From NCBI GenBank assembly GCA_002490465.1, contig DKUB01000053.1, positions 1 to 36,465 of the forward strand: DNA of 36,465 nt, written 5' to 3'. The stretch is from Lachnoclostridium sp. UBA7215. GTDB taxonomy: Bacteria > Bacillota > Clostridia > Lachnospirales > Lachnospiraceae. Shown here in pieces: positions 1 to 8,100 of this stretch. The translations under genes were made by a program, and so were the position numbers. The notes below the pieces were generated by a model that worked only from the letters and a program-made list of their open reading frames with translations, did not search any database and had not been told where the DNA came from. The stretch's first letter is position 1. Every line of letters begins with the position of its first letter.

Positions 1-684
1 TGGATTTCACCCCGGATTATTCAGCAGAATGTTGTTATTTGGGCGGGCGAAATAGATGAGTGGTACAATGCCGCCTACGCATTGGCTGAGTGCTGTTGCT
101 GCGGCAGCTCACTGGATTCCCAGATGAAGTACGGCAACAAGCAGGGCGTCTAATACGATATTGGTGATTCCTGCTGCGATTGTTACATAAAGTCCGAGAG
201 TCGGTTTTTCAGCGGTAGAAAACAGGCACTGGAATTCATATTGCAGGATAAAAGCAGGGATAGCCAGTAATATAATACGCCCATAAGTGATGCTGTCCTT
301 AAGAAGCTGTCCCTCCGCACCGAGTATAGAGGCCAGAGGGCGGATAAAAAGGATGCCGAGGACTGCCAGTATAATGCCGCATGCGGCAGAGGTATAGACA
401 ATGAGGGAAAAGATGCGTTCTGCTTTTTCTGTTTTTCCTTCTCCCATCGTTTTGGCAATCAGCGCGCCTCCTCCCGTTCCAAACATAAATCCGAAAGAGC
501 CGAGAATCATCAAAAAAGGCATAATAAAATTGACGGCAGTAAAGGGAGTTTTGCCGACATAATTTGATACAAAAAAACCGTCCACGACACCATATACAGA
601 GGTGAAAACTAACATGATGATAGATGGCAGGGTGAAGCGGAGGAGCTTTTTAAAATTAAAATGGTCAGATAATTGTATTTTCAT
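1..684 (-). pseudogene. MATE-family multidrug exporter, broken by a nonsense codon and cut by the window edge
   Basis: The N-terminal 191 residues are a typical MATE (multi-antimicrobial extrusion) half, with about five membrane helices and motifs such as VDGFFVSNYVG and GTGGGALIAKTMGEG. MATE proteins are usually about 450 residues and couple drug export to Na+ or H+. Here an in-frame TGA at 111-109 stops translation after HLGIQ. Reading on in the same frame gives AAAATALSQCVGGIVPLIYF, which is clearly the next MATE helix, so the TGA probably replaced a glycine codon (GGA). A second in-frame TGA lies at 9-7, where the similarity also seems to change frame. The start at 684 follows a strong AGGAGG, 9 bp after marR, so the pair was built as an operon. 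A sequencing error is possible; I infer a recent pseudogene. Confidence 0.8.
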
Positions 685-693
685 TATTACCTC

Positions 694-1131
694 CTAAAGT
701 GAGTCTGTTTTTTCTTTTAATGCAAGTAGAAATTTTTCTGTCAGTGCAAGATATTTTTTTACATCTTTGTCCGGCCAGGATGCTAAAATATCATTTTCAG
801 ATTCCAGTATGCGCATAGCTGTTTTTTGTGCCAGCAGTTTTCCTTTTTCAGTTAACAAGACCGTTTTATTTTTTGTTCCTGCCGGTTCCAGATATACAAC
901 ATTTTCGGATTCCAACTTGCGGATAGCGGAATTTACTGTCTGTTTACTTAATCCATTGCGGCGGCATATTTCAAGCAGTGGACAGGATTCTCCGTTATCG
1001 CAGATAGTATAGAGTATTTTCATTGCACTGTCAGACAGACCAAGCTTTAATGACATATTGTGGTACTCTGCTTCTATCTCTCCAAGCAGATAATTGTAAC
1101 GTTTCATTTCATTTGATATAACAGGTTTCAT
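694..1131 (-). CDS. MarR-family transcriptional regulator
   Basis: A 145-residue winged-helix protein of normal MarR length. The recognition-helix region reads EICRRNGLSKQTVNSAIRKL (about residues 55-74), followed by a wing and by LTEKGKLLAQ. The flanking N- and C-terminal helices would form the dimer interface. The start at 1131 has a GGGAG ribosome site about 7 bases upstream. It sits 9 bp ahead of the MATE exporter on the same strand, the standard arrangement of a drug-responsive repressor with its pump. A perfect 13-bp inverted repeat overlaps its -10 region, so it most likely represses its own operon and is released by a ligand. The ligand cannot be read from the sequence. Confidence 0.9.
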   Translation of the reverse strand: MKPVISNEMKRYNYLLGEIEAEYHNMSLKLGLSDSAMKILYTICDNGESCPLLEICRRNGLSKQTVNSAIRKLESENVVYLEPAGTKNKTVLLTEKGKLLAQKTAMRILESENDILASWPDKDVKKYLALTEKFLLALKEKTDSL

Positions 1132-1154
1132 GAATTATCTCCCTTTTATGGTAT

Positions 1155-1199
1155 GATTTCGTACTATTAAATGATAGTACGAAATCGGACGTTTGTCAA
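1155..1199 (-). promoter_or_regulatory. marR promoter with embedded palindromic operator
   Basis: On the minus strand TTGACA (1199-1194), a 17-base spacer and TATCAT (1176-1171) form a good sigma-70-type promoter. A perfect inverted repeat, GATTTCGTACTAT at 1155-1167 and its complement at 1174-1186 with a 6-base gap, covers the -10 and most of the spacer. A dimeric MarR protein bound there would block RNA polymerase. The repeat is seen directly; autoregulation is inferred from the family and the position. Confidence 0.85.
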
Positions 1200-1206
1200 G
1201 TTATAA

Positions 1207-1240
1207 AAAAAACAGGACTCTTGACAGTCCTGTTTTTTTA
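1207..1240 (-). terminator. Rho-independent terminator after the GH10 xylanase gene
   Basis: A 9-bp stem, AACAGGACT (1211-1219) with AGTCCTGTT (1226-1234), and a 6-base loop are flanked by A-runs and T-runs on both sides, so it could work in both directions. It lies just past the xylanase stop and upstream of the marR promoter, insulating one from the other. Confidence 0.9.
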
Positions 1241-1257
1241 TATGAGTTATTTTTTGC

Positions 1258-2961
1258 TTATGAATTTGACGTTGCCTGTTTTGCTGCCTCTATAAACTGA
1301 TAAAATGACGGTTTAGGGTCGGAGAGGTTTTTACCAAACAGGAGAGGATTACATCTGGAGCGCCAGGAAACCCTGTCATATAGGCCCCAGAGGGTAATTC
1401 CTGTAATGCCCTTAGGACTGACAGCTTTATCACGGTTAAGCTGTTTTTCGATAATCATATCCATAAATTGTCTTACATAAGCAGCCTGGTCATCATCAGT
1501 CTCTCCCTCATTTTTATAAGCGTATGTGGGATTATCACCGTCTGTATTAAAGTTAATTGTGATGTCGAGCTCTGTTATTTGTACTTCAAGGCCTGTATTT
1601 AAAAACTGATCGACAGCCTCACCGTATTCCTCAAGTGTAGGAGCGGCGATATCAATATGGCTCTGCATGCCAATGCCGCCACAGATTTTTTCCGGCTCAT
1701 TTTCATTAATAAAGTTTACAAGGTTAATGGTTTCTTCAACACCGAAGTAGGTGTTGTAATCATTGTAGAAGAGTACAACCTTATCTGTTGCCCCATAAGA
1801 TTTTAATACATCATAGGCAATCTCAAAGGCTTTTTTTACATAGGATGGGCTGGCTCCCATATCGCCATATACACTGGTCCAGTTGGCAGCCCAGTTAAAG
1901 GCCGGACGGTGAAGATATTCATTGACAACGTCCCAGGCGTAAATGATGCTTCCGGATTCTTTGGTAATGGAGAGCTCTTTATCCATAACGTATTTCATAA
2001 CGGTACGGATATAAAACTCAAGACGTGCGTCCATTGTGGCCGGGTCTACAGGGGTGTCACTGTCATAGTCTTCGGTAAAGAACCAGGATGGTGTCTGACT
2101 GTGCCAGAGAAGTGTATGTCCGCGCATCCGCAGTCCGTTTTCGTGTGCCGCCTTTAATATATTATCGAGGCTTTCCAGATTGAGTTTTGGAACATATTTT
2201 TCTTTGTAATTATCCGGTAAAGTATAACCCAGTTTTTTTGCATCGGAAACTGAAATTAATTGTGCTGTGGAACGGAGCATCGCATCCGGTTTCATTTCAT
2301 TTTCCAGGGTAAAGCTGTTATAGTGTTTCTTTACATGTTCCATTGTTTCTTTGTTTTGCATTTGGTTCATGGAGCTGTTGGAATGATGCTGATAAGTAAG
2401 GCATGTTCCGACATTGCCGAATATTCCCCTGTAGTTTTCCAAAATACTCTCATCTGCCAGAGGGTGCTTAGTTGGGACTGCCGTTGGGATCGGAGTTGGT
2501 GTTGGTACTTCCGTTGGAACTGCAGTTGGAACTGCCGTTGGTTCTGCCGGGGTTGTTGGCTCTGCCGGAGTGCCTGTGGCCGTTGGCAATGGGGTTGCCA
2601 CATCAGGGGAAGTTTTTGTGTATACCGTAACTCTGCAGTTCAGAGTTATTTTTTGTTTTCCTTTTTTTGCCTTGCATGTAATTACTGCAGTACCCTTTTT
2701 TAAGGCCTTTAAGGTACAATTTTTCTTTGTTTTCTTTGTGATTGCTACAACATTTTTTTTACTGGTTTTCCAGCTCGCTTTGTACTTTCCCGCATTTTTT
2801 AATTTAAGTGTGGTTGTTTTACCGCGTAGAATGCGTTTTTTACTTGATGAAAGTACCGGTTTTTTTGACTTGGCATTGATTGTCTGCTCATGTGAGAATA
2901 CAGAGGCTGCTAACAGTACAACTGTCAGTATGCGTGCTATGCCAGCGTTCCATTGTTTCAT
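1258..2961 (-). CDS. Secreted GH10 endo-1,4-beta-xylanase with N-terminal Ig-like domain
   Basis: A 567-residue extracellular enzyme that hydrolyses internal beta-1,4 bonds of xylan. Order of parts: signal peptide (about 1-30), lysine-rich bacterial Ig-like (Big_2 type) domain (about 33-114), a Pro/Thr/Val-rich linker (about 118-165) and a GH10 barrel (about 172-562). Seen GH10 motifs are ENEMKPD (220-226), GHTLLWHSQTPSWF (281-294), the acid/base Glu348 in WDVVNE, and the nucleophile Glu464 in QITELDI. The Ig-like domain may hold the enzyme at the cell surface; no LPXTG, dockerin or SLH domain is seen. The start has AAAGGATG upstream. It faces an AraC regulator across a shared promoter region and is followed by its own terminator, so it is probably a single-gene unit regulated by that neighbour. 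Confidence 0.95.
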   Translation of the reverse strand: MKQWNAGIARILTVVLLAASVFSHEQTINAKSKKPVLSSSKKRILRGKTTTLKLKNAGKYKASWKTSKKNVVAITKKTKKNCTLKALKKGTAVITCKAKKGKQKITLNCRVTVYTKTSPDVATPLPTATGTPAEPTTPAEPTAVPTAVPTEVPTPTPIPTAVPTKHPLADESILENYRGIFGNVGTCLTYQHHSNSSMNQMQNKETMEHVKKHYNSFTLENEMKPDAMLRSTAQLISVSDAKKLGYTLPDNYKEKYVPKLNLESLDNILKAAHENGLRMRGHTLLWHSQTPSWFFTEDYDSDTPVDPATMDARLEFYIRTVMKYVMDKELSITKESGSIIYAWDVVNEYLHRPAFNWAANWTSVYGDMGASPSYVKKAFEIAYDVLKSYGATDKVVLFYNDYNTYFGVEETINLVNFINENEPEKICGGIGMQSHIDIAAPTLEEYGEAVDQFLNTGLEVQITELDITINFNTDGDNPTYAYKNEGETDDDQAAYVRQFMDMIIEKQLNRDKAVSPKGITGITLWGLYDRVSWRSRCNPLLFGKNLSDPKPSFYQFIEAAKQATSNS

Positions 2962-3035
2962 TTTGTTTCATCCTTTCTGCATAAGTTTTTCAATTTTTAC
3001 AAAAAATTTTTTACAATAACTTTTTTCTTATTTTT

Positions 3036-3064
3036 ATTCTATAGAATTGATTTCTTTTATTCAA
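3036..3064 (-). promoter_or_regulatory. Candidate promoter of the xylanase gene
   Basis: Minus-strand TTGAAT (3064-3059), a 17-base spacer and TAGAAT (3041-3036). The -10 lies inside a perfect 12-bp palindrome, ATTCTATAGAAT (3036-3047). The promoter overlaps the one reading the other way to the AraC gene, so binding between them could affect both. The region is very AT-rich, which lowers certainty. Confidence 0.5.
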
Positions 3065-3075
3065 TATATTATAAT
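3047..3075 (+). promoter_or_regulatory. Candidate promoter of the first AraC regulator gene
   Basis: TTGATT (3047-3052), a 17-base spacer and a perfect TATAAT (3070-3075) precede the AraC gene by about 40 bases. It is divergent to, and overlapping with, the xylanase promoter. Confidence 0.55.
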
Positions 3076-3114
3076 TGCAATAAGTTGACTTATAATTTTT
3101 TGATGGAGGTTTCT

Positions 3115-3897
3115 ATGCATATTCACAATGTCATCTATCATTCTACTCACAGGGGAAGCTTTGAATATGAGAGAAAAAACGGTGCGCCGGATTATCTGCT
3201 TTTGTTCTTTTACACACCGACTTTGCTAACAATAGAAGGGGAAAGCTACATGCTGGACAAACCGAGTATTGTCCTTTTTTCTGATTATAAACCGCATAAA
3301 TATATCTCTTTGTCACAGGAGTATTATGATGATTTTATTCATTTTGAAGCGGATGAAGAAGAAATTTTTCTGAGAGAATTGCACTTTCCTTTAAACAAAC
3401 CTATTATAATATCAAAGGAAAAGTGTATTTCTGACAATATAAAAGATATAAATGATGCGTGGAAGTGCGGATCGGAATTTTCCATGCCGATTCAACATCA
3501 TTTAATGATGCTGTTATTTTGGCGGCTGGCAGAAGAATGGAGTGCACAGAAAAAAATCAATCAGGATATTCCGTATTTTGATAAGTTATATAAAGTCCGC
3601 CAGATGATTCAGAAAAATCCGGAAGAAAACTGGAAAATCCAGCAGATGGCAGATGAGGTGTCTCTTTCACCTGCCTATTTTCAGGTACTCTATAAAAAGG
3701 CTTTTGGCGTTACCTGCATGACGGATGTGATACAGACGAAAGTTGCTGCAGCAAAGGAATATCTTTTGTCCACGGATATGAGTGTTGCATCTATCGCAGA
3801 GGAACTGGGATACGCACAGGTGTATCATTTTATCCGTCAGTTTAAGAAATATGCCGGACTGACACCGGGGGCTTTTCGTAAAGCTATGCGCCAATAA
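3115..3897 (+). CDS. AraC-family regulator, divergent from the xylanase gene
   Basis: A 260-residue protein with an N-terminal cupin-like sensor region (about 1-140) and a C-terminal double helix-turn-helix AraC domain (about 160-258). The latter contains IQQMADEVSLSPAYFQVLYK and a second helix pair ending in FIRQFKKYAGLTPGAFRK. I chose the ATG at 3115 because GGAGG lies 5 bases before it; a longer reading upstream would translate the promoter. AraC proteins next to polysaccharide genes usually activate them on binding a sugar, so this is the first candidate regulator of the GH10 gene, which starts only about 150 bp away on the other strand. The ligand is unknown. Confidence 0.9.
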   Translation: MHIHNVIYHSTHRGSFEYERKNGAPDYLLLFFYTPTLLTIEGESYMLDKPSIVLFSDYKPHKYISLSQEYYDDFIHFEADEEEIFLRELHFPLNKPIIISKEKCISDNIKDINDAWKCGSEFSMPIQHHLMMLLFWRLAEEWSAQKKINQDIPYFDKLYKVRQMIQKNPEENWKIQQMADEVSLSPAYFQVLYKKAFGVTCMTDVIQTKVAAAKEYLLSTDMSVASIAEELGYAQVYHFIRQFKKYAGLTPGAFRKAMRQ

Positions 3898-3920
3898 GGT
3901 CCGAATGAAAACCATGTGCC

Positions 3921-4787
3921 TTACTGATGAAACATCTGCCGCTGCGAATAAGTATTCCGATAACTGGATGGGCTCTGTCCTGTCACTTTTTTAAAGGCAG
4001 AAGAGAAGTTATGGTTATCCGAGAACCCGATATCGTATCCGATTTGTGCAATCGGAAGATTCGTGTCTGTCAGCATGGCCTTTGCCAGTTCCATTTTCCG
4101 GTTGAGAATATAGGCTTTAAGTGATGTGCCGCCGGTGCGTTTGAAAAAGGTTGTAATGTATTTTTCGTTGTAACCAAAATAGGCGGCAATTTCGCTGACG
4201 CGGATATTATCGCGTATCCGCCAGGAAATATAATCTACAATATCCGTATACAACTGCATGTGTTCCTGTTTCACAAAAGCGCCCCCCGGCAGATAGAGCT
4301 GGCTGTACAGTTCACATAAAGCGGCTGTCAAAAGGAAACTATTCTGATTTCGGTTCTGGTATTTTCGGTCGCAGTCCTGCAGCTGTTTCATTTGTACGAT
4401 CATTCGGTCCAGTCCGGGGACTTTTGCAATATCCGGCAAAAGGATTCTTTTTTCCTCCCGCGGAAGTGCTCCCTGAATCTCGTGGTCTGCATAGGTGTGG
4501 TGGTCATTGCGGTTGTCGTTATAGGAAAAATGAACCCAGTAAAAGGAACATTTCGACGGCTTCAGGCCAAATTGGTGGCAGGGAGGGACAAGAAGGGCGT
4601 ATTCCCCTTTTTTTACCGTGTATTCTTTCTCGCTTGCCGCAATATATAAAACACCTTCGGTCATAAGAATGAGCTCATAGTCTACCAGCTCTCTTGTCAT
4701 GTGAATCCAGTTTTCATCCGGTGCCTCAAATTTGCCGGCCCAGTTATAAGAAAAGGGCCTGTCAACGCGAAAATCATATATGCTCAT
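3921..4787 (-). CDS. AraC-family regulator with cupin sensor domain
   Basis: A 288-residue protein. Residues about 15-100 look like an AraC-type cupin (AraC_binding), including VKKGEYALLVPPCHQFGLKP. Residues about 185-283 are the paired HTH domain, with VSEIAAYFGYNEKYITTFFK and IGYDIGFSDNHNFSSAFKKV. The end faces the other AraC gene 23 bp away with no visible terminator between them. The start follows GAGG. Its 5' leader of about 195 bases holds the structured repeat described separately, unusual for a regulator gene. It points away from the GH127 gene upstream, whose promoter region it shares, so it is a plausible regulator of that arabinofuranosidase. Confidence 0.9.
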   Translation of the reverse strand: MSIYDFRVDRPFSYNWAGKFEAPDENWIHMTRELVDYELILMTEGVLYIAASEKEYTVKKGEYALLVPPCHQFGLKPSKCSFYWVHFSYNDNRNDHHTYADHEIQGALPREEKRILLPDIAKVPGLDRMIVQMKQLQDCDRKYQNRNQNSFLLTAALCELYSQLYLPGGAFVKQEHMQLYTDIVDYISWRIRDNIRVSEIAAYFGYNEKYITTFFKRTGGTSLKAYILNRKMELAKAMLTDTNLPIAQIGYDIGFSDNHNFSSAFKKVTGQSPSSYRNTYSQRQMFHQ

Positions 4788-4970
4788 GGCAATCCTCGTT
4801 TCTGAGCAACTTGTTGCGAATGGGCGATGAGAAAAAACTGTAATACAGTTCGCGAATGCAGTTTCTCATCTGCCATCACGGCTATTTGTCTTTGCTCAGA
4901 AACAAATAGCCATAGCGAACTATGTTCGCTTTGTGAAAAATAAATGCATCAGCATTATTTTTCACACTAC
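4788..4970 (-). repeat. Structured 5'-leader element, copy A (homologous to 18487-18628)
   Basis: Read on the minus strand, it begins TAGTGTGAAAAATAATGC and has five parts. First, a long AT-rich hairpin (4966-4933). Second, H1 GCGAAC-ATA-GTTCGC (4929-4915). Third, H2 with a 10-bp stem GGCTATTTGT / ACAAATAGCC (4911-4902 with 4889-4880) and a 12-base loop starting TTCTGAGC. Fourth, a large hairpin with arms GATGAGAAA (4870-4862) and TTTCTCATC (4834-4826). Fifth, H3 GCAACAAGTTGC (4817-4806). It ends GCTCAGAAA-C-GAGG, the last four bases being the ribosome site of the AraC gene. The same order occurs in copy B. The promoter at 5017-4989 would place the whole element in the mRNA leader. Function unknown; riboregulator or mobile repeat. 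Confidence 0.75.
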
Positions 4971-4988
4971 CTCCATTCCTTTGTATCT

Positions 4989-5017
4989 ATTATAAAATAT
5001 AAAAGATTTCTTCTCAA
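4989..5017 (-). promoter_or_regulatory. Promoter of the second AraC gene and leader element A
   Basis: Minus-strand TTGAGA (5017-5012), a 17-base spacer and a perfect TATAAT (4994-4989). Transcription would start near 4982, giving a leader of about 195 bases that contains the complete structured element A. Confidence 0.7.
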
Positions 5018-5051
5018 TACGCAATAACTTTTTCACACCTGAACAAACTTT

Positions 5052-5081
5052 TTGACAAAACAAATTCACACCAAAGATAAC
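5052..5081 (+). promoter_or_regulatory. Candidate promoter of the secreted GH127 gene
   Basis: A perfect TTGACA (5052-5057) is followed after 18 bases by GATAAC (5076-5081), a weak -10, which would suit an activator-dependent promoter. It is back to back with the promoter of the divergent AraC gene. The 5018-5051 stretch between them is where a shared regulator could bind; no clear repeat is seen there. Confidence 0.45.
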
Positions 5082-5163
5082 GTATGAGTATGGTTTTAGG
5101 TTTATGCAAGTGATAAAATTAATGATAGCAAATGATATAGCAATCATGAATGGAGGGAATGAA

Positions 5164-8100
5164 ATGAAAAGGAAACAAGTGCCGGTTTTTGGGAAAAAGG
5201 CAGGTAAGCGCTGCCTGGCAGCAGCTCTGTCGCTCTGTCTTATGGCATCTGGCCTGACGGTGCCTGTGGATGCATCTGCTAAAGCTGCCAAAGCGGCAGT
5301 ATCACAGGAGAGCAGCAAAAGTGCAGGTGACAACAGTGTCAATGATAACAGCGTCGTTGACAACAGTGTCAATGATAATAGCGTCATTGACAACAGGGAG
5401 TATTTTCCACTCGATGCGGTAGAGGTAACAGATGCGTATTATGACAATGCGCTGGAGATGGATGTGGATAATCTTCTTGCACTGGATGAAGACAGGCTTC
5501 TTGCCGGATTCCGGGAGACTGCGGCATACGCAGCTGGTATGAGTGATGATGAAAGAAAAGCATTTATGAAAAATAAGACCCGTTATGGGGGCGGCTGGGA
5601 GAATGCTTTAATTGGCGGACATACTCTTGGTCATTATCTGTCAGCAGTTGCGCAGGGAACAGTAAGCCCTGGGCTTTCGAAAGAGGATAGGGACGCATTA
5701 AAAAATCGTCTGGATTCTATTCTGGATGCGCTCGAAGAATGCCAGGAGAAGACAAAGGGAACGGAGTATGAAGGGTATATCTTTGGTGCAACGCTCCCCA
5801 ACAAAAACGATTTGGATGTACAGTTTGATAATGTAGAAAAGGGTGCGGTAAATATTTCAACTCAGGCATGGGTTCCGTGGTATACGATGCACAAGATTGT
5901 TGCCGGACTGGTTGACAGTTATACCGTTGCCGGAAGCAGAAAAGCACTTGATATTGCCAACAATCTGGCTGCATGGATTGCTAAGCGTGTAAACAGCTGG
6001 TCAGCGGCGACACAGAGGACGACATTGAATACAGAGTATGGCGGTATGAATGATGTCCTCTATGAGTTGTACAAAGTGACGGATGCATCCAATAAAGAGG
6101 ATATTAAAGCGGCTGCCCATCAGTTTGATGAGACAGCACTTTTTGAGACGGTTCGCAAGGGTACGGCCAATGCGCTGAATGGAAAGCATGCCAATACGAC
6201 AATTCCTAAATTCCTCGGTGCACTGGGACGCTATGAGGTAGATTCGTCTGAGACGGTTTATCTTGAATATGCAGAGAGTTTCTGGGATATGGTGCAGAAA
6301 AACCATACCTATGTTACTGGAGGAAATAGTGAAGATGAGCACTTTGGAGCAGATAATGTCCTGAATGCTGAGAGGACGAACTGCAATAATGAGACCTGTA
6401 ATACTTACAACATGTTGAAACTGAGCCGTCGTCTGTTTTTAATAACAGGGGACAAAAAGTATGCAGATTATTATGAAAACACCCTTATTAATGCGATTAT
6501 GTCTTCGCAGGATCATAATACCGGACGTACCATGTATTTCCAGCCGATGGCAAGCGGTTATCAAAAAGTGTTTGGAACAATTGATACTAATTTCTGGTGC
6601 TGTACAGGTTCCGGTATGGAGAACTTCACAAAATTACAGGACAGCATTTATTTTAAAGAGTCCGGAGCCGTTGGTGTAAATCTGTATCTGGCATCCCGTC
6701 TGACAGGGGGTGGCTATGTGATTGAGCAGACAGGGGATTTGAGTAAGTCAGATACTATGCAGTTCAATGTATCCGGGGATAACCTGAACTTCAACCTGAA
6801 GCTTCGAGTGCCGGATTGGGTAAAGGACGGTAAGGTTAACGTTAAGTTAAACGGAGAGGCATTTGATTATACGGCAGAGAACGGATACGTTGTTATCCCG
6901 AAAGAGAAGCTTGCCGCAGATGTTTCCATTACGGTTCAGCTTCCGATGGAGGTTACGGCACACAATCTGCAGGATAATGAAAATGTATACGCTTTTAAAT
7001 ATGGTCCGTTTGTGCTCAGTGCAAAACTCGGGAAAGAGTGCCAGACAACCGGCTCCCATGGGGTAGCGGTTACTGTTCCGACGACAAAGGCAGTCCGCAG
7101 CGACACAATCGGAATCTCCAATGCGGCGAGCGTGGGGGATTATATGAAAAACATTAACGAGAACCTCGTAAAAGCAGAGGGTTCTATGGACTTTAAGCTT
7201 GAGGGGACGGATTTTGATTATCCTTTCACCCTTCACTACAGCCAGGACGAAGAGAGCTACGGCATTTACTGGAGTTATTATGTGGACGAAGAAGGACGCG
7301 GCTCGGAGGAGGTCCTTGCAGAGAAGGATGCAAACCGTCTGGCAGAAGCTACCGTAGATAAAATGGAACAGGCGGGCAGAGGCCAGTATGAGGACCGTTT
7401 CCTGCTTCCAGATGGTGAGACAAAGGACGGCCTTGTGGATAACGGCTCTGTCGGGATGGACGCACCGGAGCTTTCCAGAAAGGCAACAGCAGGCGGTTCT
7501 TTTGGATATAAAATGCAGGTATTAGAGAACGAAGATAATTATCTGCTTGTTACTTATGCCAAAGAAGACGATGGCAAGCCGATTAAAATCAGTGTTTCTG
7601 ACGGTGTTGCCAGCATGCCGATTGTCGAAGAGGTATTAGACAGTGAGAAAGCACTGATAGATAACCGGACACTGGCAAAGGCTGACCAGGCAGATTATTA
7701 CCAGGTAGTATATCAAATTCCGGCTGCTGTTATTGCGGCGAATACGGAATCCCTGGAAGTGCTCGAGGAAGGGCAGAAGGTTACAAAGCGTGTAGTCACG
7801 GTTATGTTTGAGGGAACAGCGGATAAGGAGTCGGCGAGAATCTGTAAATCTCTGTCGATGATGAAGGCATACCGCACAGAAAATGAACTGACCTCACTCA
7901 CCTATAAGGGAAAAGAGATTGCAAAGGAAAACGGGAAATATGCGATTACGATACCGTACACGGAGACACCTGAGGTTTCCTTTGCCATAAAAGACTCCGG
8001 CGGTTATGTTGCAGTAAACGGAAAAGCAATTGATGAAAAAGAGGCAAAGAAGTTAAATCTTAGCGGCGGGGTTTCCACAATTCCAGTGCAGGTTTATGCA

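Noticed and set aside
109..111. TGA read as selenocysteine or tryptophan in the MATE gene
   Set aside because: No Sec-type hairpin follows, glycine is expected there, and TGA is used as a normal stop in other genes of the window.
1155..1186. Inverted repeat as a terminator
   Set aside because: No T-run follows and it overlaps a good promoter; operator is the better reading.
2260..2703. Open frame antisense to the xylanase linker
   Set aside because: Trp/Cys/Arg-rich low-complexity product of the Pro/Thr linker read backwards; shadow of the real gene.
4962..5393. Minus-strand frame with repeated Leu/Ser/Thr blocks
   Set aside because: It is the 30-bp repeat of the GH127 gene read on the other strand and runs through promoter regions.
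5329..5394. Tandem repeat as a CRISPR array
   Set aside because: Units are contiguous without spacers and in frame within a protein.
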